A stretch of DNA of 64,000 bases from the NCBI RefSeq assembly GCF_002234675.1, contig NC_019859.2, forward strand, positions 13,159,483-13,223,482, written 5' to 3'. Source of the DNA: Oryzias latipes. Lineage: Eukaryota > Chordata > Actinopteri > Beloniformes > Adrianichthyidae. The notes beneath the pieces were generated by a model, which worked only from the letters and a program-made list of their open reading frames with translations, was not told where the DNA came from and made no database searches. A program made the position numbers and the translations under genes. Below are positions 55,701 to 61,205 of this stretch, piece after piece (positions within the stretch are counted from its first letter, which is position 1; each line of letters begins with the position of its first letter).

Positions 55701-55782
55701 GGACACTTACAGGTTCTTGATTTCTACAGCTCCCCTAAAGGCTTTCCTTGGAACTCCCTGTATCTGGTTCTCGCTGAGGTCG
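25488..55782 (-). CDS. slit2: slit2: secreted Slit guidance ligand, 33 exons, N-terminal exons off the window
   Basis: Thirty-three minus-strand exons from 55782 down to 25488 splice into one open frame of 1424 residues. Every junction is GT-AG and phase-compatible. Order: end of LRR block 1, LRR blocks 2-4 each with Cys caps, a chain of EGF repeats, laminin-G, further EGFs and the cystine knot. Slit2 rather than slit1 or slit3 is supported by [15 protein letters not shown], [16 protein letters not shown] and the end KVVKCGC. Slit proteins are secreted, are cut into N and C fragments, and bind Robo through LRR block 2. The cleavage region [13 protein letters not shown] is intact. About 120 N-terminal residues, including the signal peptide, are missing because they lie beyond 64000. 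The gene hosts mir-218 in an intron. It extends to the right edge. Confidence 0.97.
25745..27931 (-). other. slit2 intron with R1 copy b and AT-rich tract
   Basis: R1 copy b is at about 25855-26215. From about 26880 to 27330 the plus strand is dominated by A runs. Nothing else is recognised. Confidence 0.6.
25855..26215 (-). repeat. dispersed family R1, copy b
   Basis: It shares GCTCCCTGCTTCGCTCCATT, ATTGTGAATCAGGAGCAGAT and GATCAAAAGATGAAAGGAGT with the other copies. Lies in the last slit2 intron. Confidence 0.8.
27932..28146 (-). CDS. slit2: slit2 exon: last EGF repeats
   Basis: 215 nt. [20 protein letters not shown] and [20 protein letters not shown], ending [10 protein letters not shown]. 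Acceptor CCACAG, donor GTTAGG. Confidence 0.96.
28252..28603 (-). CDS. slit2: slit2 exon: end of laminin-G and EGF
   Basis: 352 nt. [20 protein letters not shown], an expanded loop ([19 protein letters not shown]) absent from human SLIT2, then [11 protein letters not shown] and the [15 protein letters not shown]. Donor GTAAGT. Confidence 0.96.
28890..29410 (+). repeat. dispersed family R1, copy c (near full length)
   Basis: Full plus-orientation copy from GATCTTTTTTTGATCTATTG through GAGCGAAGCAGGGAGCTTGT to CTGCTCCTGATTCACAATG and AAATACTCAGAAATGCAATT. About 500 bp with no coding frame. The rest of this intron (28604-29947) is AT-rich. Confidence 0.85.
29948..30102 (-). CDS. slit2: slit2 exon: laminin-G
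   Basis: 155 nt. [20 protein letters not shown], then [13 protein letters not shown]. Acceptor CCATCAG, donor GTGAGG. Confidence 0.96.
30184..30314 (-). CDS. slit2: slit2 exon: laminin-G
   Basis: 131 nt reading [20 protein letters not shown] and [20 protein letters not shown]; acceptor TTTTTAG, donor GTGCAT. Confidence 0.95.
30456..30696 (-). CDS. slit2: slit2 exon: cleavage region, EGF and start of laminin-G
   Basis: 241 nt. [20 protein letters not shown] holds the Arg-Thr bond equivalent to the human SLIT2 cleavage site (between plus-strand 30653 and 30654). EGF and laminin-G onset ([15 protein letters not shown]) follow. Confidence 0.96.
30818..30955 (-). CDS. slit2: slit2 exon: EGF repeats 4-5
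   Basis: 138 nt. [19 protein letters not shown], then [16 protein letters not shown]. Acceptor ATGTCAG, donor GTGAGA. Confidence 0.96.
31040..31115 (+). repeat. SINE/LINE tail fragment
   Basis: TTGAAGGCGCTTTAAAGTGA and GAAAAGCGCTATACAGGTAT match the 'aaaagcgctatataaat' tail common in fish SINEs and L2-like LINEs. Single partial copy. Confidence 0.5.
31356..31449 (-). CDS. slit2: slit2 exon: fourth EGF repeat, first part
   Basis: 94 nt reading [20 protein letters not shown] and [11 protein letters not shown]; acceptor GATGTAG, donor GTGAG. Found by phase and similarity to human SLIT2. Confidence 0.94.
31450..33571 (-). other. slit2 intron with partial R1 copy d
   Basis: Short frames only. 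R1 copy d occupies about 32160-32320. The remainder holds nothing recognised. Confidence 0.55.
32160..32320 (+). repeat. dispersed family R1, copy d (3' part)
   Basis: GAATGGAACGAAGCAAGGGG, then CTGATCCTGATTCATAATGA and AATAAAGAAATACTCAGATT. Only the 3' third of the family is present. Confidence 0.75.
33572..33711 (-). CDS. slit2: slit2 exon: EGF repeats 2-3
   Basis: 140 nt with [19 protein letters not shown] and [17 protein letters not shown], the most diagnostic slit2 stretch. Donor GTAACC. Confidence 0.96.
33795..33938 (+). repeat. intronic direct duplication, unit A
   Basis: ACTCTGCTGTTTTTGTCGCC through AACTTTACCAGAATTCTAA to ATTTGCTAGTTGAGAAGCAA recurs about 840 bp away at 34632. Same orientation, clear divergence. 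Confidence 0.75.
34480..34625 (+). repeat. dispersed family R1, copy e (5' part)
   Basis: AAAAGTCCCATTTTGATCAT, GTTCCCAGTGGCTTTTTAAT and ATGATTATGCAGTTTTTGGC match the 5' part of the family. It abuts duplication unit B. Confidence 0.75.
34632..34779 (+). repeat. intronic direct duplication, unit B
   Basis: Second copy of the segment at 33795-33938, sharing AACTTTACCAGAATT and CAATAATTTGCTA. Confidence 0.75.
35057..35077. repeat. (TTTG)n microsatellite
   Basis: About five TTTG units in a slit2 intron. Confidence 0.85.
35498..35595 (-). CDS. slit2: slit2 exon: second EGF repeat, first part
   Basis: 98 nt reading [20 protein letters not shown] and [13 protein letters not shown]. It had no open-frame signal long enough to stand out. 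It is placed by phase and by the GTGAGA donor. Confidence 0.94.
35711..35835 (-). CDS. slit2: slit2 exon: first EGF repeat
   Basis: 125 nt. [20 protein letters not shown], then [10 protein letters not shown]. The first EGF after LRR block 4. Confidence 0.96.
35836..37108 (-). other. slit2 intron, nothing recognised
   Basis: AT-rich with short frames only; no repeat family identified. Confidence 0.5.
37109..37272 (-). CDS. slit2: slit2 exon: C-terminal cap of block 4
   Basis: 164 nt. [20 protein letters not shown], then [20 protein letters not shown]. Acceptor ATTGCAG, donor GTAAAC. Confidence 0.97.
37273..39506 (-). other. slit2 intron, nothing recognised
   Basis: AT-rich intron with no further exon signal or clear repeat. 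Confidence 0.5.
39507..39578 (-). CDS. slit2: slit2 exon: LRR of block 4
   Basis: 72 nt reading [20 protein letters not shown]; acceptor TCCTAG, donor GTGAGT. Confidence 0.95.
39724..39795 (-). CDS. slit2: slit2 exon: LRR of block 4
   Basis: 72 nt reading [20 protein letters not shown]; acceptor GCAAAG, donor GTGAGT. Confidence 0.95.
40170..40241 (-). CDS. slit2: slit2 exon: LRR of block 4
   Basis: 72 nt reading [20 protein letters not shown]; acceptor TTTCAG, donor GTGAGT. Confidence 0.95.
40452..40520 (-). CDS. slit2: slit2 exon: LRR of block 4
   Basis: 69 nt (23-residue repeat) reading [20 protein letters not shown]; acceptor GTCACAG, donor GTAAGT. Confidence 0.95.
40700..40860 (+). repeat. 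dispersed family R1, copy f (5' part)
   Basis: GTGTTCCCAGTAGTCTTTGC, GATTATGCTGTTTTTAAGCA and GCAGTAGTTCATTAGGAACT match copies c and h. Confidence 0.75.
41014..41146 (-). CDS. slit2: slit2 exon: N-terminal cap of block 4
   Basis: 133 nt. [20 protein letters not shown], then [20 protein letters not shown]. Block 4 mediates Slit dimerisation in structural work on the family. Confidence 0.96.
41222..41388 (-). CDS. slit2: slit2 exon: C-terminal cap of block 3
   Basis: 167 nt. [20 protein letters not shown], then [20 protein letters not shown]. Donor GTGAGA. Confidence 0.96.
41471..41614 (-). CDS. slit2: slit2 exon: two LRRs of block 3
   Basis: 144 nt with [20 protein letters not shown] and [19 protein letters not shown]; donor GTGAGC. 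Confidence 0.95.
41801..41944 (-). CDS. slit2: slit2 exon: two LRRs of block 3
   Basis: 144 nt with [19 protein letters not shown] and [19 protein letters not shown]; acceptor TTGCAG, donor GTGGGT. Confidence 0.95.
42055..42129 (-). CDS. slit2: slit2 exon: LRR of block 3
   Basis: 75 nt (25-residue repeat) reading [20 protein letters not shown]; donor GTAAGT. Confidence 0.95.
42233..42383 (-). CDS. slit2: slit2 exon: N-terminal cap of block 3
   Basis: 151 nt. [20 protein letters not shown], then [20 protein letters not shown]. Acceptor AAACAG, donor GTGAGT. Confidence 0.96.
42384..44830 (-). other. slit2 intron hosting mir-218
   Basis: Apart from the mir-218 hairpin at 42922-42999, the intron has a purine-rich stretch (about 43020-43450, GGAAG/AAAGG-rich on the plus strand) and an AC-rich piece near 44310. 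No extra exon except the microexon at its upstream end. Confidence 0.6.
42922..42999 (-). ncRNA. mir218a: mir-218 precursor hairpin in slit2 intron
   Basis: The minus strand folds from GTTCC (42999-42995) through the miR-218-5p arm (42993-42973), beginning TTGTGCTTGATCTAACCATG, a short loop, and the star arm (42947-42925), CATGGTTCTGTCAAGCACCA, closing with GGAAC (42926-42922). The 5p arm is identical to vertebrate miR-218a as I remember it. The hairpin has the same strand as slit2 and sits in the intron before LRRNT3, as in mammals. miR-218 is processed from Slit transcripts and represses Robo genes in published work. slit3 hosts a second copy in vertebrates. Confidence 0.97.
44831..44854 (-). 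CDS. slit2: slit2 24-nt microexon
   Basis: On the minus strand, CTAGAGAACAGTATTTCATC plus CCAG lies between acceptor GTTAG and donor GTATTG. With the flanking phase it adds AREQYFIP, matching the AKEQYFIP insert of human SLIT2. At 24 nt it can be included or skipped without changing frame. It falls between LRRCT2 and LRRNT3. Confidence 0.9.
44855..45818 (-). other. slit2 intron, nothing recognised
   Basis: No exon or clear repeat is seen. A degenerate stretch at 45330-45480 (CGATTCACGATACATTC) may be an old DNA transposon relic. Confidence 0.45.
45819..45982 (-). CDS. slit2: slit2 exon: C-terminal cap of block 2
   Basis: 164 nt. [20 protein letters not shown], then [19 protein letters not shown]. 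It ends one base into a codon that can join either the 24-nt microexon or the next large exon. Confidence 0.96.
46412..46555 (-). CDS. slit2: slit2 exon: two LRRs of block 2
   Basis: 144 nt (two fused repeats) with [20 protein letters not shown] and [17 protein letters not shown], nearly identical to human SLIT2. Donor GTATGT. Confidence 0.96.
46701..46772 (-). CDS. slit2: slit2 exon: LRR of block 2
   Basis: 72 nt reading [20 protein letters not shown]; acceptor CTTTAG, donor GTAAGT. Confidence 0.95.
46773..49093 (-). other. slit2 intron with piggyBac-like MITE
   Basis: The MITE lies at 47119-47622. The rest is AT-rich and unrecognised. Confidence 0.55.
47119..47622. mobile_element. piggyBac-like MITE (TTAA-flanked)
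   Basis: TTAA at 47119-47122 and 47619-47622 bound imperfect inverted termini: CCCTTCACGCTGTATGT on the left, and ACATTCAGGCATGAAATGG on the right. TTAA targets and CCCTTTCATGC-like ends are typical of piggyBac MITEs. Inside is a perfect 11-bp stem, TGTCTCCGGAC/GTCCGGAGACA (47335-47345, 47353-47363), around a 7-base loop. No coding frame. Confidence 0.7.
49094..49165 (-). CDS. slit2: slit2 exon: LRR of block 2
   Basis: 72 nt reading [20 protein letters not shown]; acceptor TTTTAG, donor GTGAGT. Confidence 0.95.
49361..49432 (-). CDS. slit2: slit2 exon: LRR of block 2
   Basis: 72 nt reading [20 protein letters not shown]; acceptor TTCCAG, donor GTGAGT. Confidence 0.95.
49433..52777 (-). other. 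slit2 intron with R1 copy g
   Basis: R1 copy g at 50035-50510 and an A-rich stretch at 51001-51032. Short frames have no family resemblance. Confidence 0.55.
50035..50510 (-). repeat. dispersed family R1, copy g (near full length)
   Basis: Minus-orientation copy with ATTGCATTTCTGAGTATTTT, AAACTCCCTGCTTTGCTCCA, ACCACTGGGAACACTTTTAA and GATTGGAGTGGGACTTTAA. Confidence 0.85.
52778..52916 (-). CDS. slit2: slit2 exon: N-terminal cap of block 2
   Basis: 139 nt. It starts [19 protein letters not shown] (a polyserine stretch where human has SFMAPS) and continues [19 protein letters not shown]. Block 2 is the Robo-binding LRR in characterised Slits. Confidence 0.96.
53289..53452 (-). CDS. slit2: slit2 exon: C-terminal cap of block 1
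   Basis: 164 nt. [19 protein letters not shown] and [20 protein letters not shown] form the LRRCT cap with its Cys pattern. Donor GTAGG. Confidence 0.96.
53698..53769 (-). CDS. slit2: slit2 exon: LRR of block 1
   Basis: 72 nt reading [20 protein letters not shown]; acceptor CCTTAG, donor GTAAGT. Confidence 0.95.
53845..54310 (+). repeat. dispersed family R1, copy h
   Basis: TCTAGGACATAGTTTCTGTA, GCCAGATGCCAGCTCAGACG, CTGCTCCTGATTCACCATGA and ATTCTCAGAAATGCAAACAA, with a divergent middle. It lacks the far 5' segment of copy c. Confidence 0.8.
54845..54916 (-). CDS. slit2: slit2 exon: LRR of block 1
   Basis: 72 nt reading [20 protein letters not shown]; donor GTGAGT, acceptor GTGCAG. Confidence 0.95.
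54917..55710 (-). other. slit2 intron, nothing recognised
   Basis: Contains AC-rich short runs only. Confidence 0.5.
55711..55782 (-). CDS. slit2: slit2 exon: LRR of block 1
   Basis: A 72-nt single-repeat exon reading [20 protein letters not shown]; acceptor TTCCAG, donor GTAAGT. It is the most N-terminal slit2 exon found here. Confidence 0.95.
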
Positions 55783-56176
55783 CTGGAAGGTGAAGCAGAA
55801 AGGGAGAGAAAAAAAAAAGATGATTTGGTACCAAATTAAGTCAAAAATTCTCACTGAGCCACTTTGCAGCACAAGTCCTTGATGCAATCACGAAATTGCA
55901 GCAGTGCAAGATAGATCATCAGCAAAAGCAAGTTTCTCGCAGGGAGAAGCCTACTCCATTAAATGCAATCAGTTATCTCTTTTTAACCCCTAAGCCGCCA
56001 TCAGAAATCTATCTCTGACCGGTATTCTCCTATCCAAGGCCAGATGCAGTTCAACTGCAATCATGAAAGCTGTGGTGAGGCAGCTTTATAGGAGCCTGTA
56101 GGGGGCAGTAGTGATCTCTGCTCCATTTACTCCCATTTATCCCCACCTACCCCACCCTCTGCCTCTGACTGATGGA

Positions 56177-56199
56177 TGTGTGTGTGTGTGTGTGTGTGT
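56177..56199. repeat. (TG)n microsatellite
   Basis: Eleven TG units followed by CTGTGACC. Confidence 0.95.
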
Positions 56200-58656
56200 C
56201 TGTGACCATTTGGGGTTTGATATTTAATTTTCAGCCACTTTAACCAAGTTGCAGCTTGGACAGCAGCACACTGAGACGCACGCACAGCAATATAAATACA
56301 CACAAACACGTGAACAGGTGTCAGGCAGAAACACAGCGCCGCATTCCAGCAAGTTAAATGCAAGCAATCAGGGGTTGGCGAGCAACTTAATTTAGTGAAG
56401 GACACTCACATGCAGGTGCCGAGGGATGCACACGCAAATAGTCACACCAGCAGAGGTGTTAATCCCATTCGTGCACATGTGCACATATAAATACATAAAT
56501 GAGGTAAAAGCTCAAGCACGACAATTACTTCAGCTCATACATGAAAGGACACAAAGAAGTAAAAATGTTGCACAACGTGTCTGTGGGTTCCTGAGTGTGC
56601 GTGCACACATCAATCAATTTCCAGACTGCCTTTCTGACCTTTCACCAATGACTTTCCGGCTCCTGACCCCAACTGTACCCTCCGCAGTGCTAATCAGCTA
56701 ACAGCTAATGTGCACATTCCTCAGATTCCTGCAGTTGTGATCATATAATCAGCTCTGCAGGCATCATCGATCTCCCTCCCATGTCCCCACCTGCTGCGTC
56801 TCAACGGCATCTGAAATTTCATTTGTTGCATACATAAAGAAAAGGGGGAAAAATGACCAAACAAAGGTTGTTAAAAATTAAAGCTGGCAGCTTTAAACAT
56901 CTACTATTCTTAGCCTTAGTCCCCTTCATGTCCGACTGAAATAACAAAACTGGCGGTTTCTACACACCACGCATGTGGGAGCACCGGGCTCATTGATTGA
57001 CAGCGTGGACTGCAGGGGCACAAAGCAGCCGTGTAAGCACACTCTCCACGGTTAACTACAGCTTATCAGAAAAGAGTCATATGTTGCAAGTTTGATCAAG
57101 ATTTTTAAAAAATCAATCATTTTAAATCTTCAAGATAAGAATTGTAGCTGAAAACTCTGTCACTGTAGTTGAATTTTCAAATGAAAACATGCGTTTTATT
57201 GTTAACGACGTCAAAACTGCAGAGATGTTGGCCACAAAGCAGCGTCAACTCAAGATATCTACATCCAGTAATAAAGCAAACATTTGACTTGAGCTGACAT
57301 TTGATCGTTCAAACGTTCACATCTGGGAGGACTAAAACACGCATGCCTTCCATGCTGTCTGAAGCCAAAAACAGCCAACAAGGTTATGGAATTTGATTTT
57401 ACAAACAAGGACAGATGGTGTTTCGTTTTTTGCAGTTTTACATGCACACTGTATAAACACTCGTGCCAGATATATTTTAACAAATAACACACACACACGC
57501 ACACTTTGGGTCATGTAAACTGATACTATTCCTGGAGGACAAAGAGAAAGCAGACGTACCTTTAAAAATCCTAAAACAAACACTCAGTAAAATGCGCCGT
57601 AACTCCACACACACAAGTGTGTTCAGATCTTTTTTTGGTAGCAGATGAGTCTGTGTGTGTTTGAGACCACACACGAACCTGACTTTTGTGTGTTTACAAG
57701 CACTTTTGCCATGGAGACACGCAACACTATCAATTGAGCAACACAAATATGATAAACATAGAGAAGGAGGATCTGACAAAAAGACAGTAAGACAATCCAC
57801 AGAATCATCTACAGTTTAGATTTGATTAGAGGAATTTTTGTGCGGATTTGGTTTTGGAAATTCGTACATTCAAAAGTTTAAAAAGTGATTATTTTGACCA
57901 TTTTTGTGCCATAGACACTTTAAATTACTCTTAAATGCATTTTTGGAAGGAAATGTTTAACATTGTGGTCTTTTTTCCCCCCTTCACTGATGGTGGATCA
58001 GTCCTGTTGAAATAAGACAGCCTGAAGGGCATCATTATTTATTTAGCGTATAAAGACCTGATGCAACAGGTGTTCAACATATCTAAAGTCTACTTGACAC
58101 TTAAGTTGTGCATTATTGTGGAAGCTTTAAATGATCTTGAATCTAGAAAATTGGTTATTACTATTTTTGACTTCTTATCCTTGACAAATGAAAAGAAATG
58201 TGCACACAAAGACTACCACACACACCCCTGCCCCCTCACAGTTACATGCATGTGATTCTGCAATTCAGAGTGGCTTTGGATCTCTTGAAAAGATGCAGAA
58301 AATCTCTCTAAACCTCATTTTTTCACAAAAGACCACCACAGATGGAGGCTGAATAGCGAGTTGTACGCACATTAAGAAACGGACTTATCATGGACTTCAG
58401 CCTGGATTTTCTTTTTCAGTTTGCTGCTGAGACGCCTTCATTCACTCTTGCTAAATGTTCAACACCACCTCTAAGTCTTTCTTTTCTTTAGCTTCCTCTC
58501 CTTTAACCTCTTCCTTTTCATCTTCCTCTCTGCATCCTTTCTGTCTACCCTAGAGTGGGTTTGTTTTCGGACTTCCTTAAGATTTAACCCCTCACCTGTG
58601 CCCCTGTGCCTAGACTGGGAGGTTAGCTTCATTAAATGAGGCTCCAACTGAGCCCA

Positions 58657-58702
58657 GTGTGTTTGTGTGTGTGTTTGTGTGTGTGGGTGTGTGTGTGTGT
58701 GT
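58657..58702. repeat. imperfect (TG)n microsatellite
   Basis: TG repeats interrupted by GTTT and GGG. Confidence 0.9.
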
Positions 58703-59062
58703 ATGCACGTATAAGAGGAGGGACAAAGTGTATATGCTTTTAAATGAAGGGGGCCGGAGGTTTAGGACCCACACAGAAACCATATCATGCTGCTAAGTTA
58801 AAAACTTCTCTGAAAGCGGAGGCGGAACAAACCCACACACAGGTTCACTGTCCCAGACACACTGCAGCGAGAAACCGACAGCTGACAGCCTGCATTCATG
58901 ACGGGAGGCAAGAAAACAGACTTCAATAAGTGTGTGCATACACAACTGTGACAGACAGAGCTCAAAAAGTGGGAGTATGAAATATTTTTGGGGTTGTTTA
59001 TGGTTAAAAAAAATTCTCCTTAAATTGTTATTTTAACAATTAAGATAGTGTCAAAGCACTCC

Positions 59063-59065
<3 letters not shown>

Positions 59066-59116
<51 letters not shown>
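59066..59116. repeat. (AT)n microsatellite
   Basis: About 25 uninterrupted AT units, self-complementary and possibly cruciform-forming. Confidence 0.97.
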
Positions 59117-59125
<9 letters not shown>

Positions 59126-60949
59126 CCTCAATTATTAAAGGTCTAATCTATTTCAGTCTAGAATGATTCCAAAAAATATCATAGACACACTGCAAAAACA
59201 GAAAAACCTTTGTTTCAAGTAAAAGTGCCTAAAAGCAAGGGTCTTTTTTTTTAGCTTTCCTAAGTAAAAAAAGTAAAAGAAAATTGGAAAAGTAACCCTT
59301 GCAACAAAAAACAATCTTATCAAGAAAGTCTTTCAATAGTAACATATTCTAGGTTTAAGGAAACATGTCTGTGACCAGAACTTTTTTCTTAAGATGAGAA
59401 ATGTTGATGAGACAATTTTTTCTAACCTGGCAAGTTTTTTTTTGCTTTTTTAAAAGAACGTTTTTCAAAATTTTAATAATTTTTTACTTATTTCATCCGG
59501 GCCTGTTTTTGGAGTGTAATTATTTTAGATTATGTGCCATAGAACAAACAACAGATTAAATCAGAAGGATTTGTGGTGTAATCCACATAATGAAAGCAAA
59601 AAGCAACAATGGCAAGAAAGAATCCTTAATGAAGAAACCTTCAGCAGAATCAAGCTTCTTGAAATATAGAGGAAGCTGAACAAAGCAGCTGTGAGCTGAG
59701 AAGTAAAGTGAAGGCAGCTCTTTACCTTGATTTAAATGCAGGAAATCGGAGTATAGAATGCACTGCATTCCTAATAGCTGTATGCGCTGCACTCGTTTTT
59801 CCTTTTATGGTTAAACGACAAGAACAGAACAGAAAGCTTGACTGAAGCGTCTTGCAGGTGATCAGAGGGAACTGCATTAAGTCTCAGTCTCCAAAGTCTG
59901 ATCCCTTTCTCTTTGATTGATCTTTTTCCTCTTTCAGCAGCTGGCTGAAACACCCAACACTGCAGTTTGCCATCATCAGAAAAAAAAATGAGGCTGCTGG
60001 TGCACAGATGCCCAAAAATGTTTTCAGTTTTAAAGAAAATAACTTTTATTTGTAAAAGTCTCTTCGATGTCATCCGCTTTCTTGCCTATTTTTCTCACCT
60101 CTGGTGGCCCGCGGTGTGTGTATGCGTGCACTTAAATGTGTGTGTGTGCCTGATAGAGTCAGGTCTCGAGTGTTAAGAGCTTAGTGCTGCTTTTCTAAAG
60201 GGTCTTTTTTATAGTGAGAGGGGCTTTTGACACCCTCCGTGTCTAAGAAGACCTGGGCATGAAAGAGCTGCTCTCAATTCTCACACATCCTGCCCTTATC
60301 CTCTCCCCTCCACCCTGCTCTTTCTCTCTGGCAGTGGACACACACATATACACACTCACTCCGTTGCCCACGGTTGTACAGTTTCTGAATCTCTTTTGTA
60401 TAGGACCTACTGCCATGAGATTCTTCCCAGGTCTGGTAAAAGTGGGGGTTCCCGTGGAGGTGTGTGAGCATGTGTGGCTGGGTACAAGCTGGCAGAGCAG
60501 TAAACTAATCATCTTGTTCAAATCCCTTTCGGAGAACCTAATCCTATTAACCATAAGAATGTATGAATAGGCAAAGATGGAGCTGGAAAGGAAAAAAAAG
60601 ATTAAAAAAAAGAAGAAGAGGTGAGAAATAGGAAAGGTGGACAATAAAACAGATATTAAATAACTGATTTGGATTTTTAGAAAAAACAAAAACTGTTCAG
60701 GATAGCCGGAGAGATTGACTTTTTTGTGTGTATTTGAATGCATCCTGCTGCTAATTCAGACAGCCGCTCCATTAGCGATCCCCCAAAGATCACACTCCTG
60801 CGAGCAATTAAAAGGAGAAAGACTTTCCAAAAAAAAGGAGGAGGAGGAGGAGAGGAGGCTCTCTGATGACAATATAAGGGAAACCAAACCCGCTGAGCTC
60901 TAAACGGAGAATACAGGTTTGTCTAACATGATACATTCCTGAATTCTCC

Positions 60950-61205
60950 ATGCACGATGGGCTGCATGGTCATGTGGTTGGCCCCGGTTCAAATCCCAGC
61001 TGGGTCCTTTCTGTGTAGAGTTTGCATGTTCTCCCTGTGGAGTGGTCTTCAGGCCCTCCGGCTTCCCCACAGTCCCAAAAAAAGCATGCTTCATGGGTTC
61101 ATTGGTGATTCTGGATTGTCCCTTGTGGTTGTCAGTGATGGACTGGCAAACTGGGTGTACCCTGCCCTCAGCCGACAGAGGCTGGATAGGCTCCAGCATC
61201 CTAAA
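60950..61205 (+). mobile_element. SINE-like dispersed repeat
   Basis: GGTTCAAATCCCAGCTGGGT (a Pol III B-box-like sequence at 60987) is followed by AGTTTGCATGTTCTCCCTGT, CTCCGGCTTCCCCACAGTCC, TTGGTGATTCTGGATTGTCC, GATGGACTGGCAAACTGGGT and GGATAGGCTCCAGCATCC. These are the successive blocks of one of the commonest vertebrate/fish dispersed repeats. It can be mistaken for a tRNA gene. Confidence 0.75.

Noticed and set aside
60243..60743. 166-codon minus-strand open frame
   Set aside because: No LRR, signal-peptide or splice features that would fit a missing slit2 exon, and no other family match.
60985..61005. tRNA-like B box GGTTCAAATCC
   Set aside because: No cloverleaf can be drawn around it, and the flanks match a common SINE-like repeat.
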